Source: Scatosoma sp045588185
GTDB taxonomy: Bacteria; Bacillota; Clostridia; Christensenellales; Borkfalkiaceae
DNA: 29,130 nt
Direction: 5' to 3'
NCBI GenBank assembly: GCA_045588185.1
Contig: JAZNDR010000034.1
Location: 1 to 29,130, forward strand
Part shown: positions 1 through 7,952 of the stretch, piece by piece
Layout: each line of letters begins with the position of its first letter
Position numbering within the stretch: position 1 is the stretch's first letter
Made by a program: the position numbers and the translations under genes
The notes under the pieces: generated by a model
What the model saw: the letters and a program-made list of their open reading frames with translations, nothing else
The model's database searches: none
Told to the model about the DNA's origin: nothing

Positions 1-494
1 ATTAAACCGTCTAAATTTTGTAAAAAGAACTCCTGCTCGGCAGACAAAAACTCACCGATAATCGCCGTGAAAAAGGGGGATAAATCGGGGGAATACCGTT
101 TCCTGCTTTGCGCAAAGCGTTGCTTCAACGAAAACAGCAACGCTTTATTTTCATTGCTCGTAAAGTTGACGGCAAAGGTTTGAAACCGACTGCCGTAACG
201 GCTGGCAACCTCGTGAATATCCCCGCGGAACGAGAGGTACGCCTCGTGCTTGCGTAATTTTTCCGCTTCGTTATCCGTCGCGCAGGATAAGCCGTTTGTT
301 GTGGGAAAGGTAATTTCTAAATCACAGTGCTGTAAATGCCCGCGAATACAAAAGGCGTTATTATAGTACAACTCCGCGACCTGTACGATTGCGTAGTTTT
401 GCGTTTGCACGGGCGAGAGCAATTCCCCCGTTTCCCAGTTACAAAAGGAATTTTCAAAGACGAAAGAGCGTTCGGTTTTATAAAAATTTTTCAT
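1..494 (-). CDS. AraC-like regulator, N-terminal part (cut by window edge)
   Basis: An open frame of 164 codons runs from ATG at 494 to the left edge without a stop, so only the N-terminal part is visible. The translation begins MKNFYKTERSFVFENSF and contains FRGDIHEVASRYGSRFQTFAVNF. This resembles the cupin-like sensor half of AraC/XylS regulators in Clostridia; the DNA-binding half would lie outside the window, so the family call is inference. The ATG is the only Met codon in the visible frame. There is no Shine-Dalgarno sequence, and a perfect promoter lies only six bases upstream, so the mRNA is probably leaderless. It is divergent from the glycosidase/epimerase operon at 638-3286, which it probably regulates. 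Confidence 0.7.
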   Translation of the reverse strand, partial: MKNFYKTERSFVFENSFCNWETGELLSPVQTQNYAIVQVAELYYNNAFCIRGHLQHCDLEITFPTTNGLSCATDNEAEKLRKHEAYLSFRGDIHEVASRYGSRFQTFAVNFTSNENKALLFSLKQRFAQSRKRYSPDLSPFFTAIIGEFLSAEQEFFLQNLDGL

Positions 495-500
495 AAGCTC

Positions 501-529
501 ATTATAGCACGGAACGCACCTTTTGTCAA
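501..529 (-). promoter_or_regulatory. Consensus housekeeping promoter of the left-edge regulator
   Basis: On the minus strand TTGACA (524-529), a 17-base spacer and TATAAT (501-506) match the sigma-A consensus exactly, with an extended -10 TGC just before TATAAT. Six bases separate TATAAT from the ATG at 494, so the expected transcription start coincides with the start codon. Confidence 0.85.
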
Positions 530-575
530 TATTTGAAATGACAAAAAATGATATTCCGTTTTTCTTTTTGGGATA

Positions 576-604
576 TTGTTTTCTGAAAATAGCCGTGCTA
601 TAAT
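576..604 (+). promoter_or_regulatory. Promoter of the 638-3286 operon
   Basis: TTGTTT (576-581), a 17-base spacer and TATAAT (599-604) with extended TGC. The -35 is weaker than that of the divergent promoter, which fits activation by the divergent regulator. The 14 bases CCGTGCTATAATGA (593-606) recur in inverted orientation at 499-512 in the divergent promoter. Confidence 0.8.
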
Positions 605-637
605 GAAAATACGATAATAAATAGTATGGAGGAAAAA

Positions 638-2098
638 ATGGCAAAGCGTTGGTTGTTGGTTGTAGATAGCTACGAGGGCGTGAATAAAAATGCCGTCGAT
701 ATGTTATCGGGCTATCTTTCGGGGCTTGTTTCATACACGTTGCCCGTACGGTACGCAAACGAACTTTCCGAAGAAGAAAGAAAGGAAAGCAATATTATCG
801 CGGTGGGGAGAATCGAAACGCATTCTATTTTATCGGCATATGCACGGCAGGGGCTTTTCACCGTTCCTAAGCAAGAAGAGGGGTATGCGGTATTCGTGGG
901 GAAAACGCCCGAAACGGACGAGGGACAAACGATCGCGATTGCGGGTGCGGACGAGAAAGGCGTTTTGTACGGCTGTATGCAATTCATCGGCGAATACTGC
1001 GGCGCGGTGCTTTATCAAAAAGCGGATATTTGGAGTAGGAATTGCTTTGAAAACCCGTTGGAAAGAGTATTGCCCGAATGGCAAACGAGCGGGTATCCTG
1101 CCGTCAAAACGCGTGCGATATGGACTTGGGGCTACGTTATTTACGACTATAAAAATTTCTTGGAAAATATGGCGAGGCTGCGCTTGAACGAGGTCGTGAT
1201 TTGGAACGACTGCGTGCCGTTTAACGCCAAGGATATCGTGGCGTACGCGCACGCTTTGGGAATAAAAGTCGTTTGGGGTTTTGCGTGGGGCTGGGCGGTC
1301 AAATGCGCGCAAATTATGGAAGAGCTTTGCAGGGAAGAAGGCTTGCAAAAATTAAAAGAAAGCGTATTAAACACTTACGAAACGCAATACGCACAAACGG
1401 AATGCGACGGTATTTATTTTCAGTCGTTTACCGAAATGAATACGGATAAGGTCAACGGAAAATGCGTGGCGGAAATCGTAACCGAGCTCGTCAACGATAT
1501 CGCGGGCGAGCTGTTGCAAAGATATCCGAACCTGCATATTCAATTCGGGTTGCACGCAACTTCGGTGAAAACGCATTTGGATATATTGCAAAAAACGGAC
1601 AAGCGAGTGCATATCGTTTGGGAAGATTGCGGGGCATTCCCGTACAACTATTATCCGAGCGCGATAGAAGATTTCGACGCCACCTACGCGTTGACAGAAA
1701 GCTTGCTTACTCTGCGCGGGAAAGAGGAGCGTTTCGGCGCGGTGCTCAAAGGTATGCTTAAATTAGACTGGGGTAATTTCGAGCACCACAAAGGGAGCTA
1801 TATCCTCGGCGGTCGGACGGGCGAATTTATCCGCGAACGGCAAATCAAGAAAGATAAAATTTGGAAGATTGTGCGCGGGGACTGGCTCAAAAATGCGGAA
1901 TACCTGCGAAAAACGGTTGCGTTGACGGCGGAGAAGGGCAACGAGCCGATTTTAGAGGCGTTGGTCGAGGACGCAATGCTGGAAAATAAGATTGCGTTGC
2001 CCGTGGCGATCTATGCGCAAACGCTGTGGACGCCGAACGCACCGATAGAAGAAATTATTGAAAAGGCAAGTAAAAATCCGTTCGTGGAGAACGCATAA
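638..2098 (+). CDS. Putative glycosidase, GH20/GH67-like fold
   Basis: 486 residues, no signal peptide, so cytoplasmic. Residues 1-130 resemble the small alpha/beta domain that precedes the barrel in GH20 and GH67 enzymes (GVLYGCMQFIGEY near 108-120). From about 155 a TIM-barrel-like part follows, with LNEVVIWND near 183-191, GIKVVWGFAWGW near 208-219 and CDGIYFQSFTEMN near 256-268. Glu266 in FTEMN occupies the place where related barrels often keep a catalytic acid, but I cannot confirm the role. The frame opens at an ATG at 626 that overlaps the Shine-Dalgarno GGAGG (628-632); the ATG at 638, five bases after GGAGG, is the better start. The epimerase-family gene starts 12 bases after its stop, so they form an operon. 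Substrate unknown. Confidence 0.7.
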   Translation: MAKRWLLVVDSYEGVNKNAVDMLSGYLSGLVSYTLPVRYANELSEEERKESNIIAVGRIETHSILSAYARQGLFTVPKQEEGYAVFVGKTPETDEGQTIAIAGADEKGVLYGCMQFIGEYCGAVLYQKADIWSRNCFENPLERVLPEWQTSGYPAVKTRAIWTWGYVIYDYKNFLENMARLRLNEVVIWNDCVPFNAKDIVAYAHALGIKVVWGFAWGWAVKCAQIMEELCREEGLQKLKESVLNTYETQYAQTECDGIYFQSFTEMNTDKVNGKCVAEIVTELVNDIAGELLQRYPNLHIQFGLHATSVKTHLDILQKTDKRVHIVWEDCGAFPYNYYPSAIEDFDATYALTESLLTLRGKEERFGAVLKGMLKLDWGNFEHHKGSYILGGRTGEFIRERQIKKDKIWKIVRGDWLKNAEYLRKTVALTAEKGNEPILEALVEDAMLENKIALPVAIYAQTLWTPNAPIEEIIEKASKNPFVENA

Positions 2099-2110
2099 GG
2101 AGAGAAAACA

Positions 2111-3286
2111 ATGAAAGCGATATACGAAAAATTCAAAGACGAGCTGTTAAATTCCTGCGTGCCGTTTTGGTTGCACAACGGCGTGGATAAGGAGTTTGGC
2201 GGGCTTATCAATTGCTTGGATAGGACGGGGAAGGTGTATTCGGACGACAAGAGCGTTTGGATGCAGGGGCGTTGCGCTTGGACTTTTTCTTATATCTATA
2301 ATCATATAGAGAAAAAGCAGGAGTATTTAACGCTCGCCAAGAGCTGTATTGACTTTGCGCGCGAGCACTGCATAGATACGGACGGGAGAATGTATTTTAC
2401 CGTTACTCGTGAGGGGGAACCGCTCAGGAAGCGCAGATACTGGTTCAGTGAAACCTTTTATATTATGGCGAATGCCGAATATTATATGGCGACGAAAGAA
2501 TCGGTGTATTTAGAAACCGCGAAAAAATATTTCGATTTTGTATACGGAATGTACCGCGATCCGTCCGCCGATCCGTTTAAAATCACGCCGAAGGGGTGTG
2601 CCAAAACGCGGAACACCAAAACGCTGGCAAACCCGATGATACTCTTAAACGTAGCCTCTATCATGCGCGACGCGGATAACGGAAATTACGGTTATTACGA
2701 CGCGATTATCACGGGTTTGATTGAAGATATTAAATGCTTCCATAAAGCGGAATATAAAGCGACTTTTGAAAATATCGACGCGGAAACGAACGGCGTTATT
2801 TTAAACAGCGCGCCCTGCCGAGTGATAAATCCCGGACACGATATCGAGTGTTCTTGGTTCTTGCTGGAAGAGGGGCTCAAACGGAACGACCAAAGCATTA
2901 TCGACTTTGCGAAAACGGTATTCGACGAAGCGTTTGCGTTCGGTTGGGATAAGGAATACGGCGGAATTACCTATTTCAAGGATATTTTGGGCTTTCCCGT
3001 GGAAGCGTACGAGCACGATATGAAACTTTGGTGGCCGCATAACGAAACGATTATCGCCTCTTTAATGTTCTATCAATATACGGGCGATAAGAAGTATAAG
3101 GAAATTTTCGATACGGTGTGCGAGTACGCGTTCACGCATTTTTCCGATAGGGAGTACGGCGAATGGTTTGGGTATCTCCGCCGTGACGGGAAACCCACCG
3201 AGCCGCCTTGTAAAGGGCATACGTATAAAGGACCTTTCCACGTAATGCGAATGCTTGCGAAATGTCTTGTATTGCTTGAAAAATAA
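2111..3286 (+). CDS. N-acylglucosamine 2-epimerase (AGE) family protein
   Basis: 391 residues, the usual length for the AGE/renin-binding-protein/cellobiose epimerase family, which folds as an (alpha/alpha)6 barrel and epimerises C2 of N-acylglucosamine or related sugars. Family marks visible: MQGRCAWTFS with Arg54, INPGHDIECSWFLLEE with His243, KLWWPHNETI with His310 and Glu312, and GPFHVMR with His377, corresponding to the conserved active-site Arg and His residues of the family. No signal peptide. AGGAGA at 2099-2104 precedes the ATG. Second gene of the operon with the GH20/GH67-like protein, so it probably acts on a sugar released inside the cell. Sequence alone does not separate N-acylglucosamine epimerase from other aldose isomerases of this fold. 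Confidence 0.88.
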   Translation: MKAIYEKFKDELLNSCVPFWLHNGVDKEFGGLINCLDRTGKVYSDDKSVWMQGRCAWTFSYIYNHIEKKQEYLTLAKSCIDFAREHCIDTDGRMYFTVTREGEPLRKRRYWFSETFYIMANAEYYMATKESVYLETAKKYFDFVYGMYRDPSADPFKITPKGCAKTRNTKTLANPMILLNVASIMRDADNGNYGYYDAIITGLIEDIKCFHKAEYKATFENIDAETNGVILNSAPCRVINPGHDIECSWFLLEEGLKRNDQSIIDFAKTVFDEAFAFGWDKEYGGITYFKDILGFPVEAYEHDMKLWWPHNETIIASLMFYQYTGDKKYKEIFDTVCEYAFTHFSDREYGEWFGYLRRDGKPTEPPCKGHTYKGPFHVMRMLAKCLVLLEK

Positions 3287-3297
3287 ACGGTAAAACG

Positions 3298-3333
3298 AAC
3301 GCCCCTGCGCAAAATGCGCAGGGGCGTTTTTAT
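3298..3333. terminator. Bidirectional intrinsic terminator
   Basis: Perfect 14-bp stem AACGCCCCTGCGCA (3298-3311), loop AAA, and TGCGCAGGGGCGTT (3315-3328) followed by TTTAT. It lies between the convergent epimerase-family and metallophosphoesterase genes; A-runs on the left give a U-tract for the minus strand as well. Confidence 0.92.
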
Positions 3334-3344
3334 AAAAAACAATT

Positions 3345-4466
3345 TTAAATTTCCACCGTTTGACTTGCCAAAGCCGTGCCGTCGTTATCCGTAAAGGTTA
3401 CTTCCATTGTATTCTTGTTTAAAGTAATCGCCGTGCCGATAATGCTTTCCGCGCGTACGCCCGAGCCCACCACGATAGGGTAATTATGCGGCGTCGTCGC
3501 TTCCTCGTTACCGGGCAGTAAAACGTATTCGCGGTGTATATGCCCCGTCAGCATAAACCGTATTCCCAACCGTTCTAATTCCTTATTCCAAAGCGCGTAG
3601 CATTCTCTTTCAATATCCGCGTCGTCGCCGTGACAGCGGAACTGCGGGCGCACGGGGCAGATATGACTGATAGCAAAGGTAATTTTATTTTCTCTGTCCA
3701 AACGCAGGTTTTCCAAGAAGCGGAGCTCTCTTTGGCGGAATGCGGAAAAGATATTCACGTCCCCGTATACCTTGGGGTGGGAAGAACCGAACCGCGCCAT
3801 CGCGTCGTAGTTTAAATGACCGTCCCGTTTATCCTCGCCGCAATCGAGTACGATACCGTTTAAACAGCCAAGCTCGAATTGGTAATAGGTGTTTTTGCCG
3901 TTGGCGGGGAAATAATCGGTGAATTTTTCCGCGAGCTTTCCGCGGGTGTCGTGGTTGCCGCGCGCGAACAGTACGGGAACCTTACCCTTTGCCATATCGC
4001 CCACGAGCTTGCATACGTCCAAATAATGCTCGACGGCTTCCACCTCGGCGATATCGCCGTTTACTACCAACAAATCCAAATCGTCGCCGAAATATTCGGC
4101 AAGACGCGAGGCTTTGTCGAACTGATAATGCACGTCGGCAACGTGATAAATATGAATATTCTCCGTTTTTTCAAGCGGTTTGAACGCAAAGGTTTCACTT
4201 TGCGGTTCGCCCATTTGCGAGTAGTACCCTTTGCGGTCTATCGTTTCTCTGTAAACGATTGTATACGCTTTTGCTTCGTTTAAAACGCTTTGCGGAACGC
4301 GTATTTTTGCGTAATTTTTCTCCGAGCTCAACACACCCGAATTTTCTTCGTAGTACTTCTCACCTGCAATTTCCGCGAAAATAATTCCGTTTTTCGAGGC
4401 AACGGCGAGGATTTCATATTCATTGCCAATGACGAATACCGTCGGCGTACAATGTAAAAAGGACAT
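3345..4466 (-). CDS. Calcineurin-like metallophosphoesterase
   Basis: 373 residues, no signal peptide. All metal-binding motifs of the calcineurin-like phosphoesterase superfamily are in order: DVH (111-113), GD (137-138), GNHD (170-173), SH with His268, and GHIH (308-311). The first 95 residues or so look like a beta-sandwich ahead of the catalytic domain, comparable to the fibronectin-like domain of purple acid phosphatases. It probably hydrolyses a phosphomonoester or phosphodiester using two metal ions; the substrate cannot be told. A good Shine-Dalgarno AAGGAG (minus strand, 4475-4480) and its own strong promoter make it a separate unit, and any link to glycan use is by position only. 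Confidence 0.88.
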   Translation of the reverse strand: MSFLHCTPTVFVIGNEYEILAVASKNGIIFAEIAGEKYYEENSGVLSSEKNYAKIRVPQSVLNEAKAYTIVYRETIDRKGYYSQMGEPQSETFAFKPLEKTENIHIYHVADVHYQFDKASRLAEYFGDDLDLLVVNGDIAEVEAVEHYLDVCKLVGDMAKGKVPVLFARGNHDTRGKLAEKFTDYFPANGKNTYYQFELGCLNGIVLDCGEDKRDGHLNYDAMARFGSSHPKVYGDVNIFSAFRQRELRFLENLRLDRENKITFAISHICPVRPQFRCHGDDADIERECYALWNKELERLGIRFMLTGHIHREYVLLPGNEEATTPHNYPIVVGSGVRAESIIGTAITLNKNTMEVTFTDNDGTALASQTVEI

Positions 4467-4495
4467 AGCGTTTTCTCCTTATCGTTGATAAAAAA

Positions 4496-4524
4496 ATTAT
4501 AGCACCTGCGCTTTAAAAAGTCAA
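4496..4524 (-). promoter_or_regulatory. Promoter of the metallophosphoesterase gene
   Basis: Minus strand: TTGACT (4519-4524), 17-base spacer, TATAAT (4496-4501) with extended TGC. The leader is about 25 bases and carries the Shine-Dalgarno sequence. Confidence 0.85.
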
Positions 4525-4580
4525 GGCATAAAAAGGAATTTTTATTGCAAAAAACGCACTTATTCGTATAAGATTATCGT

Positions 4581-5336
4581 CTATTGCAGAATTTTTAAAT
4601 ATTGCTTGGGGGTACAGCCGTAAGTCTTTTTAAAATGTAAAAAGTACTGTTGGGAATTATGAAACCCGCACAGCGCGTATATACTGGAAATGTGGTGCGT
4701 TGGCAAAAGCTTGACTGATTTCCGTACCCGTACGCCGTTTAGATAGGCGGGCAGACCGATACGGAAATGCCGTTTGAACAGTGAAGAAAAATAGTTGGGG
4801 GAATACCCGAAACGGCGGGCAAGCGTGTGCAGGGTAATATCTTCGGCATACTGCGCGTCGATATATTCAACGATCCGCTCTACGAGTGTACGCTCTTTGT
4901 TTTTTTGCGTTTTTACGAGCGGTACGTGTTGAAGAAAAACGCCGAGAAGCAGGTTGATAAACCCCGTAAATAAAATATCGTTACCGCAATCGTGCAGGCG
5001 TTCGAAGACAGGCAAAAGCTCGCCGTCGGTATCGTGATAGACCGCCGTGGCGGGAAGCGCACGCTCGCACGCCTTTTCAAAGGCTTCGCAGTATTGCGTA
5101 GGAACGGTTAAAACGAATTGTTCGCCGTTTTGATTCGGCGCGTAGGCGTGCGTGAGGTAGGGAGCGCATACGAGCATATCGCGGGGCGAAAGCAAGAGAG
5201 TTTCTCCGCCCACTTCGACGGTTTTTTCGTCCGAGAGCACGTATAAGATTTCCACACTGCGGTGGAAATGCGGCGCGCAAGCGTTATCCTTGCGCGCAAA
5301 ATATTTTTTGTTGTCCCTGCCCGATTCGAAATACAT
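4581..5336 (-). CDS. AraC family transcriptional regulator
   Basis: 251 residues from ATG at 5336. The N-terminal half is a cupin-type sensor: HFHRSVEILYVL with a metal- or ligand-type His pair, and LLLSPRDMLVCAPYLTHAY. The C-terminal hundred residues are the two helix-turn-helix units of AraC/XylS proteins: ITLHTLARRFGYSPNYFSSLF and SSIYALCGFHNSQQYFLHFK, ending GCTPKQYLKILQ. The frame extends to a TTG at 5357, but that lies upstream of the -10 box and has no ribosome binding site; ATG 5336 is the first base expected in the transcript. Divergent from the GH31 gene, whose promoter carries direct repeats, so it most likely activates that gene in response to a sugar. Confidence 0.9.
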   Translation of the reverse strand: MYFESGRDNKKYFARKDNACAPHFHRSVEILYVLSDEKTVEVGGETLLLSPRDMLVCAPYLTHAYAPNQNGEQFVLTVPTQYCEAFEKACERALPATAVYHDTDGELLPVFERLHDCGNDILFTGFINLLLGVFLQHVPLVKTQKNKERTLVERIVEYIDAQYAEDITLHTLARRFGYSPNYFSSLFKRHFRIGLPAYLNGVRVRKSVKLLPTHHISSIYALCGFHNSQQYFLHFKKTYGCTPKQYLKILQ

Positions 5337-5342
5337 ACTTTC

Positions 5343-5371
5343 ATTATACCGCTTCAAAACGCAAAAAGCAA
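5343..5371 (-). promoter_or_regulatory. Promoter of the 4581-5336 AraC regulator
   Basis: Minus strand TTGCTT (5366-5371), 17-base spacer, TATAAT (5343-5348). Exactly six bases separate TATAAT from the ATG at 5336, the same geometry as the left-edge regulator, implying a leaderless transcript. Confidence 0.78.
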
Positions 5372-5379
5372 ATAAAACC

Positions 5380-5429
5380 GTAATATTTATGATAAATTCG
5401 GTAATATTTTTTAAAAAACCGTAAGAAAC
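5380..5429 (+). promoter_or_regulatory. Direct-repeat operator candidate for AraC regulator
   Basis: GTAATATTT occurs at 5380-5388 and again at 5401-5409, a 21-bp step, and a degenerate copy GTAAGAAAC starts at 5421. Two-helical-turn direct repeats reaching the -35 zone are typical of AraC-type activator sites. The -35 of the GH31 promoter here is AAAAAA, far from consensus. Confidence 0.5.
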
Positions 5430-5441
5430 AAGTGGTATAAT
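5413..5441 (+). promoter_or_regulatory. Activator-dependent promoter of the GH31 gene
   Basis: TATAAT at 5436-5441 with extended TGG, but the expected -35 position (5413-5418) reads AAAAAA. A strong -10 with no -35 next to AraC-like repeats indicates dependence on an activator. Confidence 0.65.
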
Positions 5442-5471
5442 CGTATTATCAAAAGTAAGGCGGTGTAAGGA

Positions 5472-7910
5472 ATGGAAACCACTTTAAGAAAAAGCTTGCT
5501 TGTAAAAACGCGCCCGCAGGCGCGGTGTGAAAATATCGTATCGTGGGGAAAATACCGCGTGAGCGTTTTGACGGATAGGCTGTTCCGTATCGAACGGAGC
5601 GAGAACGGCGTATTCCGCGACAGCGCCACGCAAACGGTTTGGTACCGCGATATGGACGAGCAAAAATATACCTTTACGGAAAAAGCGGATTGCGCCATTA
5701 TGGAAACGGCGGCTTGCAGGCTGATACTCAAAGAGGAAAGAGCGGACTGTTTCGTGGAAACGGACGGCAAGCGTTTGCCGTTGGAAAACGACGGGAATTT
5801 ATTAGGGACTTACCGTACGCTGGACGGCTGTATCGGCGGTTGGCAAATTTTAGGGAACGCGAACGCGCCCGTGCCTTTGGGGAACGGCGTGTGTTCGAGA
5901 AGCGGTGTGGCGGTTTTGGACGATTCCGCCTCGCTTACACTTGCAAAAAACGGAGAAATCATAGCGGAAAAAGCGGACGGGAGCGACGAATATATATTCG
6001 TTTACGGCGACGACTACCGCGGAGCGGTAAAAGCGTTATACCTTATCACGGGCGCGACTCCGCTCGTGCCCCGTTTTGCGCTTGGGAACTGGTGGAGTCG
6101 GTATCACGCCTATACGCAGGACGAGTATATCCGTTTGATGAACGCGTTTGAGGAGAAAGAAATACCGCTGACGGTCGCGACGGTGGATATGGACTGGCAC
6201 TATTCCAAATCGGTAGACGAGGAATTTTCCGTTACCGCTTCGGGAAAAAACACCGACTATTATTGTGGAACGGACAAGCACGGCGGTTTAGGCTGGACAG
6301 GGTATACTTGGAACAAGCACCTGTTTTACGATTATAAAAAATTTTTAAAAGACCTCAAAAATAAGGGGTTACGGGTTACGCTCAATTTACACCCTGCGCA
6401 GGGAGTGCGCTACTGGGAAGACGGTTACGAAGCGATGGCGGTTGCCTTGGGAAAAGACCCTGCCTTGAAAGCGTGTATTCCGTTCGATATCGCAGATCCG
6501 CAGTTTATCAACGCTTATTTCGAGATTTTACATAAGCCTTACGAGGAGTCGGGCGTGGATTTTTGGTGGCTGGATTGGCAACAGGGCACGCAGTCGGCGA
6601 CGGCAGGGTTAGACCCGCTTTGGGCACTCAACCATTATCATTATTACGATAACGCGGACGGCCGTTTTTCGCCGATGATTTTATCGAGGTATTCGGGAGT
6701 CGGGGCGCACCGTTACCCGTTGGGTTTTTCGGGGGATACGCATATCGCGTGGGAAACGCTGGAATATTTACCCTATTTTACGGCGACGGCAAGTAATATC
6801 GGCTATACTTGGTGGAGCCACGATATCGGTGGGCATCATTGCGGAAAAAAGGACGACGAATTGTTCGTGCGTATGTTGCAATACGGCGTGTTCAGTCCTA
6901 TCAACCGCCTGCACGGAACGAACTCGCCGGTCATAAGCAAAGAGCCGTGGCTGTACCAAAACGGAGCGGGGCATATCGCCGCGGAATGGTTACGCTTGCG
7001 TCATAAATTGATACCGTATCTATATTCGGCTGCCCACCGTACGCACACGGACGGGCTTGCGCTTGCCGAGCCGTTGTATTACGAATGGAACACGCCCAAG
7101 GCGTACGAATATAAAACGCAGTATGTATTCGGCGGTCAGTTGCTTGTAATATCGATTGCTACGCCTGCCGAAAAGGACGGTTACGCCCGCGTTCGCGCTT
7201 GGCTTCCCGCGGGCGAATGGACGGATATTTTTACGGGCGATAAGTACCTTTCCCCCGATGGCGGAAGCGAGCGCACGCTGTTAAGGACTTTGGATCAGAT
7301 ACCCGTTTTGGCGCGTGCGGGCGGGATATTGCCCCTTTCGCGCGATAAAGGGAATTCGGTAGAAAACCCGCAAAAGCTGGATATTTGCGTATGGTCGGGC
7401 AAGGGGAAATTCTGTCTGTTCGAGGACGGCAGAACGAACGGAAGCGAAGCGGAGTTCGTTACGGAATTTACCGCCGATTTGACTGAAACGGAGGGGGTAT
7501 GTACGCAATCACTGATTATTTCTTCGCACGGAGAACGGAGCGTGATACCGCAAAACCGAACGCTTCGCGTGCTGTTTAAGGATATTGCATGGCAAAACGA
7601 AGCCGAGGTGTACCGCAACGGCGAAAGGCTGCATTTGCCGAGGCGTTTGGCGGAATGTGCGGGCATAGAATTTCCTTACGATACGGTTTCGCGCTACGAG
7701 GTGCGCGTGCGGTTTCAAAAGCCGACGAGGCTGGAATATTTAAAGGCGCGCGCGACGGATATTCTATTGCGCGGGGAAGCACCGAACAGCCTCAAAGGCG
7801 GGGCGCATACGAAACTACAAGCCGTGCAGACGGTAAACGAATTCGTGTCCGCCGTTACGAGCGGCGACCTGCCCGATTGCATAAAACGGAGATTGTTGGA
7901 AAGCGTGTAA
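5472..7910 (+). CDS. Glycoside hydrolase family 31 (alpha-glucosidase/xylosidase type)
   Basis: 812 residues, no signal peptide, so it works on imported oligosaccharides. After an N-terminal beta-sandwich (to about 200), the GH31 barrel shows GNWWSRYHAY (205-214), TVATVDMDWH (234-243), FWWLDWQQG with nucleophile candidate Asp368, LSRYSGVGAHRYPLGFSGD with acid/base candidate Asp422, and TWWSHDIGGHH (446-456). GH31 enzymes retain alpha configuration and include alpha-glucosidases, alpha-xylosidases and others; the exact specificity is not readable here. The last 75 residues or so (from about 738) form a helix-rich tail beyond the usual C-terminal beta domains. Transcribed alone from an AraC-type promoter and closed by the terminator at 7917. 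Confidence 0.92.
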   Translation: METTLRKSLLVKTRPQARCENIVSWGKYRVSVLTDRLFRIERSENGVFRDSATQTVWYRDMDEQKYTFTEKADCAIMETAACRLILKEERADCFVETDGKRLPLENDGNLLGTYRTLDGCIGGWQILGNANAPVPLGNGVCSRSGVAVLDDSASLTLAKNGEIIAEKADGSDEYIFVYGDDYRGAVKALYLITGATPLVPRFALGNWWSRYHAYTQDEYIRLMNAFEEKEIPLTVATVDMDWHYSKSVDEEFSVTASGKNTDYYCGTDKHGGLGWTGYTWNKHLFYDYKKFLKDLKNKGLRVTLNLHPAQGVRYWEDGYEAMAVALGKDPALKACIPFDIADPQFINAYFEILHKPYEESGVDFWWLDWQQGTQSATAGLDPLWALNHYHYYDNADGRFSPMILSRYSGVGAHRYPLGFSGDTHIAWETLEYLPYFTATASNIGYTWWSHDIGGHHCGKKDDELFVRMLQYGVFSPINRLHGTNSPVISKEPWLYQNGAGHIAAEWLRLRHKLIPYLYSAAHRTHTDGLALAEPLYYEWNTPKAYEYKTQYVFGGQLLVISIATPAEKDGYARVRAWLPAGEWTDIFTGDKYLSPDGGSERTLLRTLDQIPVLARAGGILPLSRDKGNSVENPQKLDICVWSGKGKFCLFEDGRTNGSEAEFVTEFTADLTETEGVCTQSLIISSHGERSVIPQNRTLRVLFKDIAWQNEAEVYRNGERLHLPRRLAECAGIEFPYDTVSRYEVRVRFQKPTRLEYLKARATDILLRGEAPNSLKGGAHTKLQAVQTVNEFVSAVTSGDLPDCIKRRLLESV

Positions 7911-7916
7911 AAAAGC

Positions 7917-7952
7917 CGCCCCGAAAGCGAAAAACTTTCGGGGCGTGTTTTT
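7917..7952. terminator. Bidirectional intrinsic terminator
   Basis: Eleven-bp perfect stem CGCCCCGAAAG (7917-7927), loop CGAAAAA, CTTTCGGGGCG (7935-7945), then TGTTTTTT. The A-run before it serves the minus strand. It sits between the convergent GH31 and AraC genes. Confidence 0.9.

Noticed and set aside
626..637. Upstream ATG at 626 as start of the GH20/GH67-like gene
   Set aside because: It overlaps the GGAGG ribosome binding site that serves ATG 638 and has no site of its own.
4549..4572. Weak hairpin CTTAT/ATAAG followed by T6 on the minus strand after the 4581-5336 AraC gene
   Set aside because: Only five A/T-rich pairs and four bases between stem and T-run; not supportable as a terminator.
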